Source: Chloroflexota bacterium
Lineage (GTDB): Bacteria > Chloroflexota > Anaerolineae > Anaerolineales > Villigracilaceae
Direction: 5' to 3'
Length of the DNA stretch: 64,000 nt
Assembly: GCA_013112685.1 (NCBI GenBank)
Contig: JABFGC010000001.1
Location: 372,001-436,000 of the forward strand
Shown: positions 1 through 9,813 of the stretch, piece by piece
How the letters are laid out: every line of letters begins with the position of its first letter
How positions within the stretch are numbered: the stretch's first letter is position 1
Made by a program: the position numbers and the translations under genes
The notes under the pieces: generated by a model
What the model saw: only the letters and a program-made list of their open reading frames with translations
Database searches by the model: none
Told to the model about the DNA's origin: nothing

Positions 1-1286
1 TGCCAGTCTATTCCGCCGCCGAAGTCACCGGCGTCATTTTCGTTTCAATGCGCCTGCCGCGCCAGGTCACGCCCGAGGAGACGAAACTGCTCGAATCGCT
101 GGCGGAGATGACCGGCATTGCCCTGCACCGGCTGGCGCTGCACGAAGAGACCGTCCAACGTCTGTATCAACTGCAAGCCCTGCAAACGATTGACCGCGCC
201 ATCACCTCCAGTTTCGACCTGCGCGTCTCATTGGGTGTCCTGCTGGAACAGACCATCACCCTGCTCAAAGCGGACGCCGCCGACGTGCTCACGTTCGCCC
301 CCCACACCCAGACTTTGGACTACATTGCCGGACGCGGTTTCCGCTCCCCGGCGGCAGAACGAACCCAGTGCCGGTGGGACAAGGCATTGCCGGGCGCGCC
401 GCTTTGGAACGGCGCACATTGCGAACCGCCAGCCTGAAGGAAGAAAGCAACGTCTTCCCGCGCGGCGGACTGCTGGAAGAGGAGAGGATAGCCGCCTTCA
501 TCGTCGCGCCGCTCATCGTCAAAGGACAATTGCTGGGCGTGCTGGAGGCATTTCACCGCGCGCCGTTCCACCCAGGGCGATGAATGGCTGAACCTGTTTG
601 AAACGCTTGCAGGTCAGGCGCCATCGCCATTGACAACGCCAGGTCTTTCGAGGGCTTGCAGCGTTCCCTCACGGAACTGACGCTTGCGTATGACACGACC
701 ATCGAAGGCTGGTCGCGGGCGATGGACCTGCGCGACAGGGAGACCGAGGGTCACACCCGGCGCGTGACCGAGATGACGTCGCGGCTGGCGCGCATGGCTG
801 GCATGACCAGCGAGGAACTACTGCACGTCAAACGCGGCGCGCTCCTGCACGACATGGGCAAACTCGGCGTCCCCGATTCCATTCTGTTCAAACGAACCAA
901 ACTGACAGCCGAAGAATGGGACATCATGCGGCGGCATCCGCACTATACCTATGAGATGCTTCATCCCATTCAATACCTGCGCCCCGCGCTGGATATTCCC
1001 TACTGCCATCACGAAAAATGGGACGGCACAGGTTACCCGCGCGGGCTCAAGGGGAGCCAGATTCCGCTCGCCGCGCGGTTGTTCGCGGTGGTGGACGTGT
1101 GGGATGCGCTTCGCTCCGACCGTCCGTACCGCAAAGCCCTGGTCTCCCCAAAAAGTGCGGGAGTACATCCGCGCCCAAGCCGGGACTCACTTCGACCCGC
1201 AGGCGGTGGAACTGTTCTTTCAGATGATCGAGGAAAAAGGCAACGGACGGGAGGACAATTCAAACAGCAGGCGCAGGGGTGACTGA
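1..1286 (+). CDS. GAF-GAF-HD-GYP protein, 5' truncated and frame-broken
   Basis: This is the 3' part of a sensor-type cyclic di-GMP phosphodiesterase; the coding frame enters from outside the window. The first residues close one GAF domain, then a second GAF domain follows (about 170-640), then an HD-GYP domain (about 700-1240). HD-GYP hallmarks are visible: HTRRVTEM, HDMGKLGVPD (metal-binding HD), and HHEKWDGTGYPRGL with the GYP signature. The reading frame changes near 355, 580-620 and 1150, yet the homology continues smoothly in the next frame each time. The stop is at 1284-1286 in the last frame. I favour sequencing indels over a decayed gene because the same pattern affects essential genes nearby, but a true pseudogene cannot be excluded. 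Confidence 0.8.
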
Positions 1287-1356
1287 TTCGCTCGCCGCAC
1301 ATGGCAGGAGGACCCGTCGGGATCGGTCAGGCGTTTTCGGGCATGCCGCTTCTACA

Positions 1357-1365
1357 GTTTTAAAC
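1357..1365. repeat. Target-site duplication of the IS, left copy
   Basis: GTTTTAAAC abuts the left inverted repeat; the identical 9 bp lies at 2426-2434 right after the other end. Confidence 0.88.
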
Positions 1366-2425
1366 GGCTTTGGTGCATGAAAGGCTAGACAAAAGGGGCG
1401 CGAGCATGTAACTTTGGGTTTATGCCTAAACCATCAAAGCCATCCTCGCGCCGGAAGACATTATATCGTGTCCAGAACTGGTCGGAGTATGAGAAAGCAT
1501 TGATCCAACGAGGTTCGATCACATTCTGGTTGTCGGACGACTTTGAGCAAACCTGGCTGTATGCGGGCGAGAAGCAGCGCGGCAGTCAGTTTGACTACAG
1601 CGACAAAGCCATTGAAATCATGCTGACGATCAAGGAAGTGTTTCATCTGACCAATCGCAGCGTGGAGGGTTTCGTGCGCTCTGTGTTTGCGATGTTGGAT
1701 ATTCATTTGCCTGTGCCTGACCATTCCACGCTTTCCAAACGGGGTGCAACGTTGAAAGTGAACTTGCCGAAGAAAAGCAGTGGCAGTCTGAACATCGTTT
1801 TGGATAGCACAGGTCTGAAGATTTATGGCGAAGGCGAGTGGAAGGTTCGCAAACACGGCTATTCCAAGCGACGGACCTGGCGTAAATTGCATCTGGGCGG
1901 CAATCCCGATACAGGCGAAATTCTGGCGGTGGCACTCACGGAAAACAGCGTCAGTGACGACGCCGTGGTGATGGAGATGTTGGAGCAAATTGAAGAAGCC
2001 CTGCTCTCGTGTGCCGGCGATGGAGCCTATGACAAACGTAAAGTATACAAGGCACTCAATGAACATTCACCCGATGTGGATATCCTAATCCCGCCGCGCA
2101 AGAACGCCCATATTTGGCAGCATGGCAACTCAAAGGAAGAACGTCATAAACGCGACGAAAATCTACGCCACATTCGCAACCATGGAAGGAAGAATCTGGC
2201 TATCACATTCGTTCTTTGGCAGAAACCATCATGTTCCGCTTGAAAATCATCTTCGGTGATAGACTTTCAGCAAGATTGCTGGAAACCCAAACGACACAAG
2301 CCTTGATCCGCTGTCTGGCACTCAATAAAATGACCCATCTCGGTATGCCTGAAAGCTGCCCGATTGCCTAGTCTGGCTTCCAGATAGATGAAATGCGCCT
2401 ATTTTTCGATTTATGCACCAAAGCC
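1366..2425 (+). mobile_element. IS5-family, IS903-group insertion sequence
   Basis: The element is 1060 bp with terminal inverted repeats starting GGCTTTGGTGCAT at the left end and the exact complement at the right end (13 perfect bases, then imperfect). It is bounded by a perfect 9-bp direct repeat, GTTTTAAAC, at 1357-1365 and 2426-2434. Nine bases is the duplication size known for the IS903 group, and the length also fits (IS903 itself is about 1.06 kb). It lies in the intergenic space downstream of the HD-GYP gene, so no gene is interrupted. The intact target duplication suggests a recent insertion. Confidence 0.92.
1422..2371 (+). CDS. IS903-group DDE transposase (one frameshift)
   Basis: This is the transposase of the surrounding IS, about 316 residues when the break is bridged. 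The IS5-family DDE catalytic triad can be placed: the first Asp in NIVLDSTGLKIYGEGEWKVR, the second in CAGDGAYD, and the Glu in IRSLAETIMFRLK. The last lies in a different frame from the first two. The frame changes at about 2188 (RNHG to WKEESGYH), consistent with one missing base in CATGG. The C-terminus ALNKMTHLGMP matches the end of IS903 transposase. A programmed frameshift is not typical of this group, so a read error or a dead copy is more likely. Confidence 0.87.
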
Positions 2426-2434
2426 GTTTTAAAC
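2426..2434. repeat. Target-site duplication of the IS, right copy
   Basis: GTTTTAAAC abuts the right inverted repeat and is identical to 1357-1365. Confidence 0.88.
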
Positions 2435-2826
2435 ACAAAGTATCCATGAACTCCATTCACCCTGAGGATGAAAATGGAGTCCAGAAGTTCTACCTCACCT
2501 TACGCAGTAGGGGCGACCCAACTGCATTCTTTGAAAACTCTTCGCAAAGGGCGATCCTTTCTTGTTGATTGAAGCTGCATCCAGCCTTGACGGGTCGCCC
2601 CTACGATGAATGTGCGTAACGTGAGGTTCTACTTCTGGAATTCCGCAAGTAGAACTTGCGGAGTCCGCCTGTTATCATATCAATCCACAACGGCCACGAA
2701 GGCTTTCCTACCAGCGCCCGTGCCGCACCGAAGAGGAAAACACGTGTAAAATCCGTCCCTTCCCCCTTTGTGGACTCGACGCCCTTCGTGTTTATACTCT
2801 TTCCCGCCAATTACCGGAGAGCCATC
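2435..2826. other. Gene-free stretch between IS and nuoN terminator
   Basis: No coding region is supported here. The stretch holds the large inverted repeat at 2480-2639 and, directly after it, a small hairpin (CCGCAAGT, 3-nt loop, ACTTGCGG at 2643-2661). Nothing else stands out. Confidence 0.6.
2480..2639. repeat. Imperfect inverted repeat, MITE-like
   Basis: The two arms (about 2480-2520 and 2592-2639) share TCCAGAAGT, ACCTCAC, TTACGCA and GTAGGGGCGACCC as complementary blocks, with a 10-nt insertion in the right arm. About 70 bp of unrelated sequence separates them. There is no ORF inside. The layout resembles a non-autonomous palindromic element. No target duplication is obvious. Confidence 0.65.
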
Positions 2827-2863
2827 AAAAAGGCGGAGCGAGGTTTTTCACCGTCTCCGCCTT
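2827..2863 (-). terminator. Rho-independent terminator of the nuo operon
   Basis: Read on the minus strand, AAGGCGGAG pairs with CTCCGCCTT (9 bp) and is followed by a T run. It lies 22 bp past the nuoN stop. Confidence 0.8.
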
Positions 2864-2884
2864 GCATGCTCATTTGAATTTCCG

Positions 2885-4345
2885 CTAATACGATTTCAGC
2901 ACCGCCGTGCTTGCAAGCAGGAAGAGGATTTGCGGGACAAAACTGACGACAACCGTGACAACGGCTGTAAAGACGGCGGTGAATCCGAGCCAGGGTTCGC
3001 GCTCGACGGTGGGATCGCCATCCTTCATGTACATATTGACGACGACGCGCAGGTAGTAGTACGCGGAAATCAGCGACGTCGCCACACCGATGATGGCAAG
3101 ACCGGGGAAGCCGCCCGCAATCGCCGAGCGGAAGAGGTAGAACTTGCCCACCATGCCGAGCGTGGGCGGGAAGCCGATGAGCGAGAGCATGAAGATGGTC
3201 ATGGCAAGCGCAAGGGCGGGATATTTTTTGGAGAGACCCGCATAATCGTTGATCTCAAGTCCGCGGCCTTCGGCTTTTTCGAGGGCGATCACCACGCCCC
3301 ATGTGCCGAAGTTGCTGACGGCGTACGCCACGAGATAGAACAAGCCAGCCGCAACCGCGGTCGGAGCAACTGCGCTGTTTCCGTACGGCACGAACGCCAT
3401 GAGGATGTAGCCCGCGTGGGCAATGGCGGAGTACGCCAGCATCCGTTTGATGTTCGACTGCGAGATGGCGATCACGTTGCCGAGAATCATGGTCAGCGCG
3501 GAGATGACCCAGAGGATGTTCGTCAGGTCGGGGGCAATGGCGGGAAAAGCGGTGGTAAACACGCGGAACAACGCCGTGAAGCCTGCGATCTTTGCGCCCG
3601 CCGCCATGAAGGCGGTGACGGAGGTCGGCGCGCCTTGATAGACGTCGGGAGTCCACATGTGGAAGGGAACGGCGGCGACCTTGAAGCCAAATCCTACCAG
3701 CAGGAGCGCCGCCCCAATGGTCAGGAGCAGGATCGAGGCCCCGCCGGAAGCGGCTTGGACGAAGATGAGAGCAAGGTTGGTGGTGCCCGTCGCGCCGAAA
3801 ATCAACGCCGTCCCGTACACCACAAATCCGCTGGCAAAGGCTCCGAGCAAAAAGTATTTGACGCCGGATTCCTCCGAGTCCAGTTTGCGGGCGATGGCGG
3901 AGAGGACGTAGAGCGGGATGGAGAGCAGTTCGAGCGCGAGGAAGACGATGATGAGGTCGGTCGCCTGCGCCATGAGCATCATGCCGGAGACGCTGAAGAG
4001 CAGGAGGGTGTAGTATTCGCCTCGTTCGATGCCCATGCGTCTGGTGTATCCATAAGCCAGCGCCACGCCGAACAATCCGCTGGCGAGCAGGAGGATGTTA
4101 GCAAAGGTGGAGAAGCCATCCAGCGCGACCATGCGGTTGAAACCCGAGGCGGGTGGGATGCCAACCTGGGTGATGGAATATCCCAATGCGCCTGCAAGCC
4201 CAACGGCGGCGAGGAGTGCCGTAATGCCTTTGCTGGTCTTCGGAATGAAGATGGCATCCACGAACAAAAGCAGGCACGCCCACACGGTAAGAATGAGGTA
4301 TGGGAGAAGAGTGTAAAAGTCGAGATAATTGACAGGCGGCGTCAT
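2885..4345 (-). CDS. nuoN: NADH-quinone oxidoreductase subunit N
   Basis: This is one of the three antiporter-like proton-pumping membrane subunits of complex I, 486 residues, in the normal size range. It is almost wholly hydrophobic with about 14 membrane segments. Recognisable family stretches are GVKYFLLGAFASGFVVYG, the loop MWTPDVYQGAPTSVTAFM with the conserved channel lysine region before it (GFGFKVAAVPFH), and KRMLAYSAIAHAGY. It is the last gene of the nuo operon and is followed by a terminator. A dispersed palindromic repeat separates it from nuoM. Confidence 0.96.
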   Translation of the reverse strand: MTPPVNYLDFYTLLPYLILTVWACLLLFVDAIFIPKTSKGITALLAAVGLAGALGYSITQVGIPPASGFNRMVALDGFSTFANILLLASGLFGVALAYGYTRRMGIERGEYYTLLLFSVSGMMLMAQATDLIIVFLALELLSIPLYVLSAIARKLDSEESGVKYFLLGAFASGFVVYGTALIFGATGTTNLALIFVQAASGGASILLLTIGAALLLVGFGFKVAAVPFHMWTPDVYQGAPTSVTAFMAAGAKIAGFTALFRVFTTAFPAIAPDLTNILWVISALTMILGNVIAISQSNIKRMLAYSAIAHAGYILMAFVPYGNSAVAPTAVAAGLFYLVAYAVSNFGTWGVVIALEKAEGRGLEINDYAGLSKKYPALALAMTIFMLSLIGFPPTLGMVGKFYLFRSAIAGGFPGLAIIGVATSLISAYYYLRVVVNMYMKDGDPTVEREPWLGFTAVFTAVVTVVVSFVPQILFLLASTAVLKSY

Positions 4346-4360
4346 GAACGCTCCATATTA

Positions 4361-4451
4361 TGTCGTTGCGAGAGCGGCGGTTTTCCGCTCGAAGCAACCT
4401 CCTCGAATGGGGGATTGCTTCGTCGTCGCTCCGCTCCTCCTCGCAATGACA
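4361..4451. repeat. Dispersed palindromic repeat, copy A
   Basis: It begins TGTCGTTGCGAG and ends CTCCTCGCAATGACA; the core carries GAAGCAACC and GGATTGCTTCGTCG. It fills the nuoM-nuoN gap. Its right arm is nearly identical to copy E at 54316-54422. Confidence 0.85.
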
Positions 4452-4458
4452 TCAATGA

Positions 4459-5974
4459 TTACAAAGGCAAAGCGGATAACAACTTCTCAACCGCGGGGGC
4501 GAGGATGTCGAAGAAGGGCTTGGGATACAAGCCAATCCAGAACATGAAGACAATCAGCGGAACCATGGTGAGGATTTCGCGCCAATTGAGGTCTTTGAGT
4601 TCGTGATGGTGTGTGACTTCACCGGCGGGTCCGAGGAAGACTTTCTGGAACATGTAGAGGATGTAGACCGCCGCCATGATGACGCCGAGCGCGGAGAGAC
4701 CGGCATACCAGGGACTGCCGATGGCTTTGGAGCCGAACGCGCCGAGCAGGATGGTGAACTCGCCCACGAAACCGTTGAGACCGGGCAAGCCCATCGAGGA
4801 GAGCGAGGCGATGAGCATGATGGTGCCGAAGATCGGGGTGATCTTCCACAGCCCGCCGTAGACGTTGATCTCGCGGGTGTGAGTCTGTTCGTAGATCATG
4901 CCGATGAGGAGGAACAACGCGCCGGTGCTGAGACCGTGATTGACCATCTGCAAGATCGCGCCGGAGACGCCTTCTGCATTGAGCGCAAACAGACCGAGCA
5001 TGACGAAACCGAGGTGGCTTACCGAGGAATAAGCGACCAGTTTTTTTCACGTCCGCCTGGGCGTAGGAGACCGCCGCGCCGTAGAGGATGCCGATGGTGG
5101 CGAGGAGCGCGATCCATGGGGCGGCTTGCATGGTGGCATTTGGGAAGAGCGGGATGTTGAAACGCAGGAAGCCGTAGGTTCCCATTTTCAGCAAGACGCC
5201 CGCCAGGATGACCGAACCGGCGGTGGGCGCTTCCACGTGGGCGTCGGGCAGCCAGGAGTGCAGGGGCCACATCGGAACTTTGATAGCGAAGGCGGCGGCA
5301 AAGGCGATGAAGAGGAACATCTGAGTCGTCGCACTGATCGCGCCTGTGGCGTACAGGTCGGGCAGGCGGACGAGCAGGGTCGGGAGGTTGAACGTATCCG
5401 CCTTGATGCCGAGATAGAGGATGGCGAGCAGCATCAGGATGGAACCCGCCATGGTGTAGAGGAAGAATTTGATGGCGGCGTAGATGCGGCGCGGTCCGCC
5501 CCAGATGCCGATGAGGAAGTACATCGGCACGAGCGTGAATTCCCAGAAGATGTAGAATAGGAACAGGTCCTGCGCGACGAAGACGCCGGTCATGCCGACT
5601 TCCAGCAGGAGGAAGAACAGCATGAAATCCTTTACGCGCTCTTCGACGGCGGTCCACGTGGAGAGGATGGAGATGGGGGTGAGGAGGGCGGTCAGCAGGA
5701 CAAGCAGGATGCTCAAGCCGTCCACCGCCAGGTAGTAGTAGATGTTCCATCCCGCCACCTGGATCCAGGGATACTTGGCTTCCAGTTGCAGGTCGGGATT
5801 CAGCGTTTCGAACATCGAAAACACCCACAGCGAAACACCGAACGTGGCAAGGGATGTGACCAGCGCCACCCAGCGGATGGCGGTCTTCTGTTCGGAATTC
5901 AGGAACAGGATCACAAGCACGCCCGCCAGCGGCAGGAAGGTCAGGATCGTAAGAGGTTGCAAAAGAAATTCCAT
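4459..5974 (-). CDS. nuoM: NADH-quinone oxidoreductase subunit M (one frameshift)
   Basis: This is an antiporter-like membrane subunit of complex I. Bridging one frameshift gives about 504 residues, normal for NuoM. The N-terminal part carries the conserved FFLLLEVGMTGVFVAQDLFLFYIFWEFTLVP block and HSWLPDAHVEAPTAGSVILAG. The C-terminal part, in another frame, resumes at the family motif DVKKLVAYSSVSHLGFV. The break is at 5041-5047, where a run of seven T (minus-strand A) replaces the six needed for DVKKL, a classic homopolymer error. The start at 5974 is preceded on the minus strand by GAGGA at good spacing. Confidence 0.94.
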
Positions 5975-5995
5975 GTTCTGTCCTCGAGTTCGAGA

Positions 5996-6044
5996 TGTCG
6001 AAGGTCGAAGGTCCCAAGTCCGACGTTTGACTTTCGACCTTTGA
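5996..6044. repeat. Degenerate heptamer tract (GGTCGAA type)
   Basis: The tract consists of repeated words such as GTCGAAG, GGTCGAAGGTC and then the complementary GACTTTCGACC and TTTGACT, forming an inverted arrangement between nuoL and nuoM. Tracts built the same way lie at 43214-43290 and inside accC. Confidence 0.75.
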
Positions 6045-8219
6045 CTACTTAAGTATGAGATAACCCAAAATCAAGACCACGCCCAACAGCACCGAGAGCG
6101 CATACGAACGCACGAAGCCGTTCTGGATTTGGCGGACATTGCCGGAGAGCCACTGGGTGAACGAGCCCCAACTGTTGAAGAAGGTATCTATGCCCTTCTG
6201 GTCGGCATAACGATCCAGGACGATCCGGCTGAGCCAGTTATACGTCCCGGCAATCACCGTGTCATGCACAAAGTCATGCCAGAAGCGCCAGTCAATCACA
6301 TCCGCAAGGAACTGCGAAATCCGCCTGAACGGGGTAATAATGAGCACGCCGTAGCCTTCGTCCACGAACCATTTGTTTTCCATGCCGGTAAAGATGAAAC
6401 CAAGCGGACGTTTGAGCGGGTCAACCTGCCCGGTCTTGAGCGGATTGCGTCCGTAGATGAGCCAGGAGATGAAGATGGCGAGCAGCGCCAGCGCAGTGGA
6501 AATGCCCGCCACGCCCAAATTCAAAGGAAGCGATTCAACTTCGCCAAGAGTGTAGCTGAGCCAGTGAGTAAGTTGATGAGGCCCTTTCAAACCAATCTCT
6601 TTGATTGACGGGATGTTCAACGCGCCTCCGACCACGCTCAGAACTGCCAGCACGACGAGGGGCAGGGTCATCACCTTTGGGCTTTCCTGCGCAGACTTCG
6701 CCGCATCGCTACGCGCCTCGCCGAAGAAGACCATCCAAACCTGCCTGCCCATGTAGAAGGCGGTGAAGAAGGCGGCAACGGTCAACTGCCAATAGACGCT
6801 CGGATAATGCAGGCTGGCATCCACAAGAATTTCATCCTTCGACCAGAAACCCGCGAAGGGGAAGATGCCCGCCAGCGCGAGCGTGCCGATCATGTACAGC
6901 CAAAAAGTGACCGGCATGGTCTTGCGAAGCCCGCCCATGTTGCGCATGTCGCCGGGGTCGAATACCTCTCCGTGATCCTCATGCCCACCATGCGTTCTTC
7001 CCTCTTTCCTCTTTCCTCTCAGGGAATGTCCGTCACCATGCCCGTGATGCCCATGCGCATGATGTCCCCTCTCCAATCCAAGAATGACCGAACCGGCGGA
7101 AAGGAAGAGCAATGCCTTGAAGAAGGCGTGCGTGACCAGGTGGAACATCCCCGCCACGAACGCGCCCATCCCCACCGCGGCGACCATGAAGCCAAGCTGC
7201 GAAATGGTGGAATAGGCAAGCACCTTCTTGATGTCGTACTGACCGACGGCAATCGTCGCGGCGAAGAGCGCCGTCCCTGCGCCGACCATCGCCACAATGT
7301 ACTGCGCCTGCGGGACAAGCGTATATATGGGAGCCGAGCGCGCCACGAGATACACCCCTGCCGTCACCATCGTCGCCGCATGGATCAAAGCCGAGACCGG
7401 TGTCGGACCTGCCATCGCATCCGGCAGCCAGATGTAGAGCGGAATCTGCGCTGATTTACCAGCGACACCCAGAAGCATAAAGAGCGTAATGGCGACGACA
7501 ACCCAGGGAGTCGCTTCGGCAACGGCTGGCGCGGCTTCGAAGACTTTATCGAACTGAAAACTGTTTCCCAGATACCAGAACATCAAAAAGCCTGCGATGA
7601 GAAAACCGAAGTCGCCCACGCGGTTGGTGATGAAGGCTTTCTTCGCGGCGTCCGAATTCGCCCAGGAGGGACGGGCGAGCGTATCCATCTCGAACCAGAA
7701 ACCGATGAGCAGGAAGGAGCAAAGTCCCACACCCTCCCAGCCGACGAAGAGCATTAAGTAGGAGTCGCCCGAGACGAGGATCATCATCGCAGCGATGAAC
7801 AGGTTCAGGTAAACGAAGAAGCGCGCGAAGCGTCCTTCCTGGCGCTTGAAGCGCACATCTTCGTGCATGTATCCGATGGCGTAGATGTGGATGAGCGTCC
7901 CCACGCCCGAAACAACCAGCATCATCGTCGTCGAAAGCGAGTCGACGCGGAAGGTCCAGTCGAGTTTGAGGTCGCCGATGTGAATCCACTCCGCAAACGG
8001 CACGCTCACGGGATGACCGTGACTGATCCACACCGAGTAAGCCAAAAGGACCGAGACGACGAACGCCGCGCCGGATGCGAGGCTCGCCACCGCGCCAATC
8101 ATTTTTTCGGACAACTGCCTTCCAAAGACAGCGTTGATGAGCAGCCCTGCAACGGGGGCAAGCACCAGCCACGGGGCGAGAAAATAAAAGCCTGTGTTCA
8201 CAGTTTCGCTTAAGTGCAT
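6045..8219 (-). CDS. nuoL: NADH-quinone oxidoreductase subunit L, with His-rich insert
   Basis: This is the largest antiporter-like subunit of complex I, 724 residues, longer than the usual 600-660. Family blocks include MHEDVRFKRQEGRFARFF, LLIGFWF, SAQIPLYIWLPDAMAGPTPVSALIHAATMVTAGVY and the C-terminal lateral-helix region. Around residues 387-420 there is an unusual His/Gly-rich insertion (GHHAHGHHGHGDGH) that continues into SLRGKRKEGRT, the latter encoded by a purine-rich tandem tract at 6996-7025. This insertion precedes the conserved MRNMGGLRKTMPVT segment, so it sits in an exposed loop. Upstream of the start lies a heptamer tract shared with the end of nuoK. Confidence 0.96.
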   Translation of the reverse strand: MHLSETVNTGFYFLAPWLVLAPVAGLLINAVFGRQLSEKMIGAVASLASGAAFVVSVLLAYSVWISHGHPVSVPFAEWIHIGDLKLDWTFRVDSLSTTMMLVVSGVGTLIHIYAIGYMHEDVRFKRQEGRFARFFVYLNLFIAAMMILVSGDSYLMLFVGWEGVGLCSFLLIGFWFEMDTLARPSWANSDAAKKAFITNRVGDFGFLIAGFLMFWYLGNSFQFDKVFEAAPAVAEATPWVVVAITLFMLLGVAGKSAQIPLYIWLPDAMAGPTPVSALIHAATMVTAGVYLVARSAPIYTLVPQAQYIVAMVGAGTALFAATIAVGQYDIKKVLAYSTISQLGFMVAAVGMGAFVAGMFHLVTHAFFKALLFLSAGSVILGLERGHHAHGHHGHGDGHSLRGKRKEGRTHGGHEDHGEVFDPGDMRNMGGLRKTMPVTFWLYMIGTLALAGIFPFAGFWSKDEILVDASLHYPSVYWQLTVAAFFTAFYMGRQVWMVFFGEARSDAAKSAQESPKVMTLPLVVLAVLSVVGGALNIPSIKEIGLKGPHQLTHWLSYTLGEVESLPLNLGVAGISTALALLAIFISWLIYGRNPLKTGQVDPLKRPLGFIFTGMENKWFVDEGYGVLIITPFRRISQFLADVIDWRFWHDFVHDTVIAGTYNWLSRIVLDRYADQKGIDTFFNSWGSFTQWLSGNVRQIQNGFVRSYALSVLLGVVLILGYLILK
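6996..7025. repeat. Tandem GGAAAGA-type tract inside nuoL
   Basis: On the minus strand it reads as repeated GAGGAAA words. It is in frame and encodes Ser-Leu-Arg-Gly-Lys-Arg-Lys-Glu-Gly-Arg in the His-rich loop. Confidence 0.6.
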
Positions 8220-8221
8220 GG

Positions 8222-8333
8222 AAGTCTCCAGAGAGTAGAGAGTAGTGAGTAGAGAGTAGAGAATAGGGAGTATTGAGTGGCGGGTGGTATTTCCACTATT
8301 TATCTAATCATCTACTCTCTAATCATCTAATCT
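8222..8333. repeat. Degenerate heptamer tract (AGAGAGTAGAG type)
   Basis: It holds repeated words GTAGAGA and GTAGTGA, then after a spacer the complementary TCTACTC and TCTAATC words. The arrangement is quasi-palindromic and fills the nuoK-nuoL gap. Confidence 0.75.
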
Positions 8334-8636
8334 CTATCCTTTCAGGGAATTCATCTCGTCAATATTGATGTTCTTGCGTGTCTTGAAGATTTCCACGATC
8401 AACGCCAGACCCACCGCCACCTCCGCCGCAGCAACCGCGATGACGAAGAAGACGAAGATCTGCCCGCTGAAGGTCTGGTAAACCCTGGCGAACGCCACAA
8501 AGGCAAGATTGGCGGCGTTGAGCATCAACTCGATGGACATAAAGATGATGAGCGGGTTGCGGCGCGAAAGCACACCCAGCGCGCCGATGGTAAACAAAAT
8601 TGCGGATAAGGCAATGTAATAATCAACAGGGACCAT
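8334..8636 (-). CDS. nuoK: NADH-quinone oxidoreductase subunit K
   Basis: This is a small three-helix membrane subunit of complex I, 100 residues as expected. It has the typical [26 protein letters not shown] block with the conserved membrane glutamate (SIELMLN) and a second Glu in [14 protein letters not shown] chose the start at 8636 because the protein aligns from MVPVDYY and because its ATG overlaps the nuoJ stop as TAATG, implying translational coupling. Confidence 0.95.
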   Translation of the reverse strand: MVPVDYYIALSAILFTIGALGVLSRRNPLIIFMSIELMLNAANLAFVAFARVYQTFSGQIFVFFVIAVAAAEVAVGLALIVEIFKTRKNINIDEMNSLKG

Positions 8637-9160
8637 TATTTCTGTCCTCCTTTTTCCTGGCGGGTCAGCACGATTGCGCCCACCATGGCGACCAACAGCA
8701 GAATGGATGTGACCTCGAACGGCAGGAGATACAGATTGAAAAGTTCCATCGCCATTTGGCGCAGGCTTTCCATGGTGTTCAATGAGGCTTCCGGCGGGGC
8801 GATCGCCGCATCGGAGCGGGCGCGCGTAAACAGGAGGTAGACCGCCTCCACCGCAAGGACGACGGAAAGCAGGGTCGCCAGCGGTCTCTGCCACGGCAGA
8901 GCCTTGGACGGAGCCAGGCTTTCCGCGCCGAGCAGCATGATCACGAAAAGGAACAACACCATGATCGCGCCCGCGTACACCGTGATCTGCGACATGGCGA
9001 TGAACGGCGCGCCGAGCAAAAGATAGAAGACCGCCACCGTGACGAAGTTCAGCACCAGGTACAGCGCCGAATACACCGCATTGCGGCTGAACAGCATCCC
9101 CAGCGCGGTCGAGATGGCGACGAGGGAAAGAACGAGGAAAACGATCAGATCAGAGGTCAT
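8636..9160 (-). CDS. nuoJ: NADH-quinone oxidoreductase subunit J
   Basis: This is a membrane subunit of complex I, 174 residues. It shows five hydrophobic segments and the family stretch [46 protein letters not shown], which includes the pi-bulge helix region. The C-terminus overlaps the nuoK start (TAATG). A heptamer tract separates it from nuoI. Confidence 0.95.
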   Translation of the reverse strand: MTSDLIVFLVLSLVAISTALGMLFSRNAVYSALYLVLNFVTVAVFYLLLGAPFIAMSQITVYAGAIMVLFLFVIMLLGAESLAPSKALPWQRPLATLLSVVLAVEAVYLLFTRARSDAAIAPPEASLNTMESLRQMAMELFNLYLLPFEVTSILLLVAMVGAIVLTRQEKGGQK

Positions 9161-9162
9161 AG

Positions 9163-9280
9163 GCGGTTATCAGTCATCAGTTATCAGTATCAGTTTTCAG
9201 TCATCAGTTGTCAGTCATCAGGATTGAAGGTGGCTGCTAACCACTGATTACTGATCACTGGTCACTGATCACTCAATATT
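9163..9280. repeat. Degenerate heptamer tract (CAGTTATCAGT type)
   Basis: Words such as CAGTCAT, CAGTTAT, CAGTTTT and CAGTTGT recur, followed by the complementary ACTGATTACTGATCACTGG words. It lies between nuoI and nuoJ. Similar tracts are at 49712-49790 and 52886-52982. Confidence 0.78.
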
Positions 9281-9291
9281 GGACACTATAA

Positions 9292-9813
9292 TTAATCTCT
9301 TGGATCTTTCATCTCCGGCACAGAACGGGTGAACACACCCGACTCCACCTTGCGCGGGGTCAGCATCTGCTCCGAAGGGACGGGTTCCAGCAGCATATCC
9401 TTGGTGTAGATCGCTTCGCGGCGGTCATAGAAGGAAAGTTCATAGTTATCGCCCAGCACGATCGCCTCGGTCGGGCAGGCATCCTCGCAGAAACCGCAGT
9501 AGATACAGCGCAGCATGTTGATCTCGTAGGTGGAGGCGTACCGCTCGCCGGGCGAGAAGCGTTTTTCATCCGTGTTTTCGGAGGCTTCGACGAAGATCGC
9601 ATCCGCCGGGCAGGCGGCGGCGCACAGCGAACAACCGATGCACTTTTCGAGCCCGTTCTCGTAGCGCTTCAACACGTGACGTCCGCGGAAGCGCGGGCGC
9701 ACGGGGCGCTTCTCTTCGGGATACTGGACGGTCACGGTCTTTTCGAGCCAGAACGACCGCAGGGTTTCGCCGAGACCTCTTGAAAGTTCGATAATGGGAT
9801 CAAACACGCCCAT
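9292..9813 (-). CDS. nuoI: NADH-quinone oxidoreductase subunit I
   Basis: This is the peripheral-arm subunit carrying two [4Fe-4S] clusters (N6a/N6b), 173 residues. Both ferredoxin motifs are complete: [12 protein letters not shown] and [12 protein letters not shown]. Electrons pass from NuoG through it to NuoB and quinone. Its start overlaps the end of nuoH by 14 nt. Confidence 0.96.
   Translation of the reverse strand: MGVFDPIIELSRGLGETLRSFWLEKTVTVQYPEEKRPVRPRFRGRHVLKRYENGLEKCIGCSLCAAACPADAIFVEASENTDEKRFSPGERYASTYEINMLRCIYCGFCEDACPTEAIVLGDNYELSFYDRREAIYTKDMLLEPVPSEQMLTPRKVESGVFTRSVPEMKDPRD

Noticed and set aside
2150..2200. Programmed frameshift in the IS transposase
   Set aside because: IS903-group transposases are made from one frame, there is no slippery sequence, and many genes nearby have similar breaks.
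2768..4606. A 612-codon open frame opposite nuoN
   Set aside because: It is the antisense of a clear membrane subunit; the product is a low-complexity, charged sequence with no recognisable domain.
9163..9280. Possible CRISPR array
   Set aside because: The repeats are 7-8 nt degenerate words without constant spacers; they fit heptamer tracts, not CRISPR.
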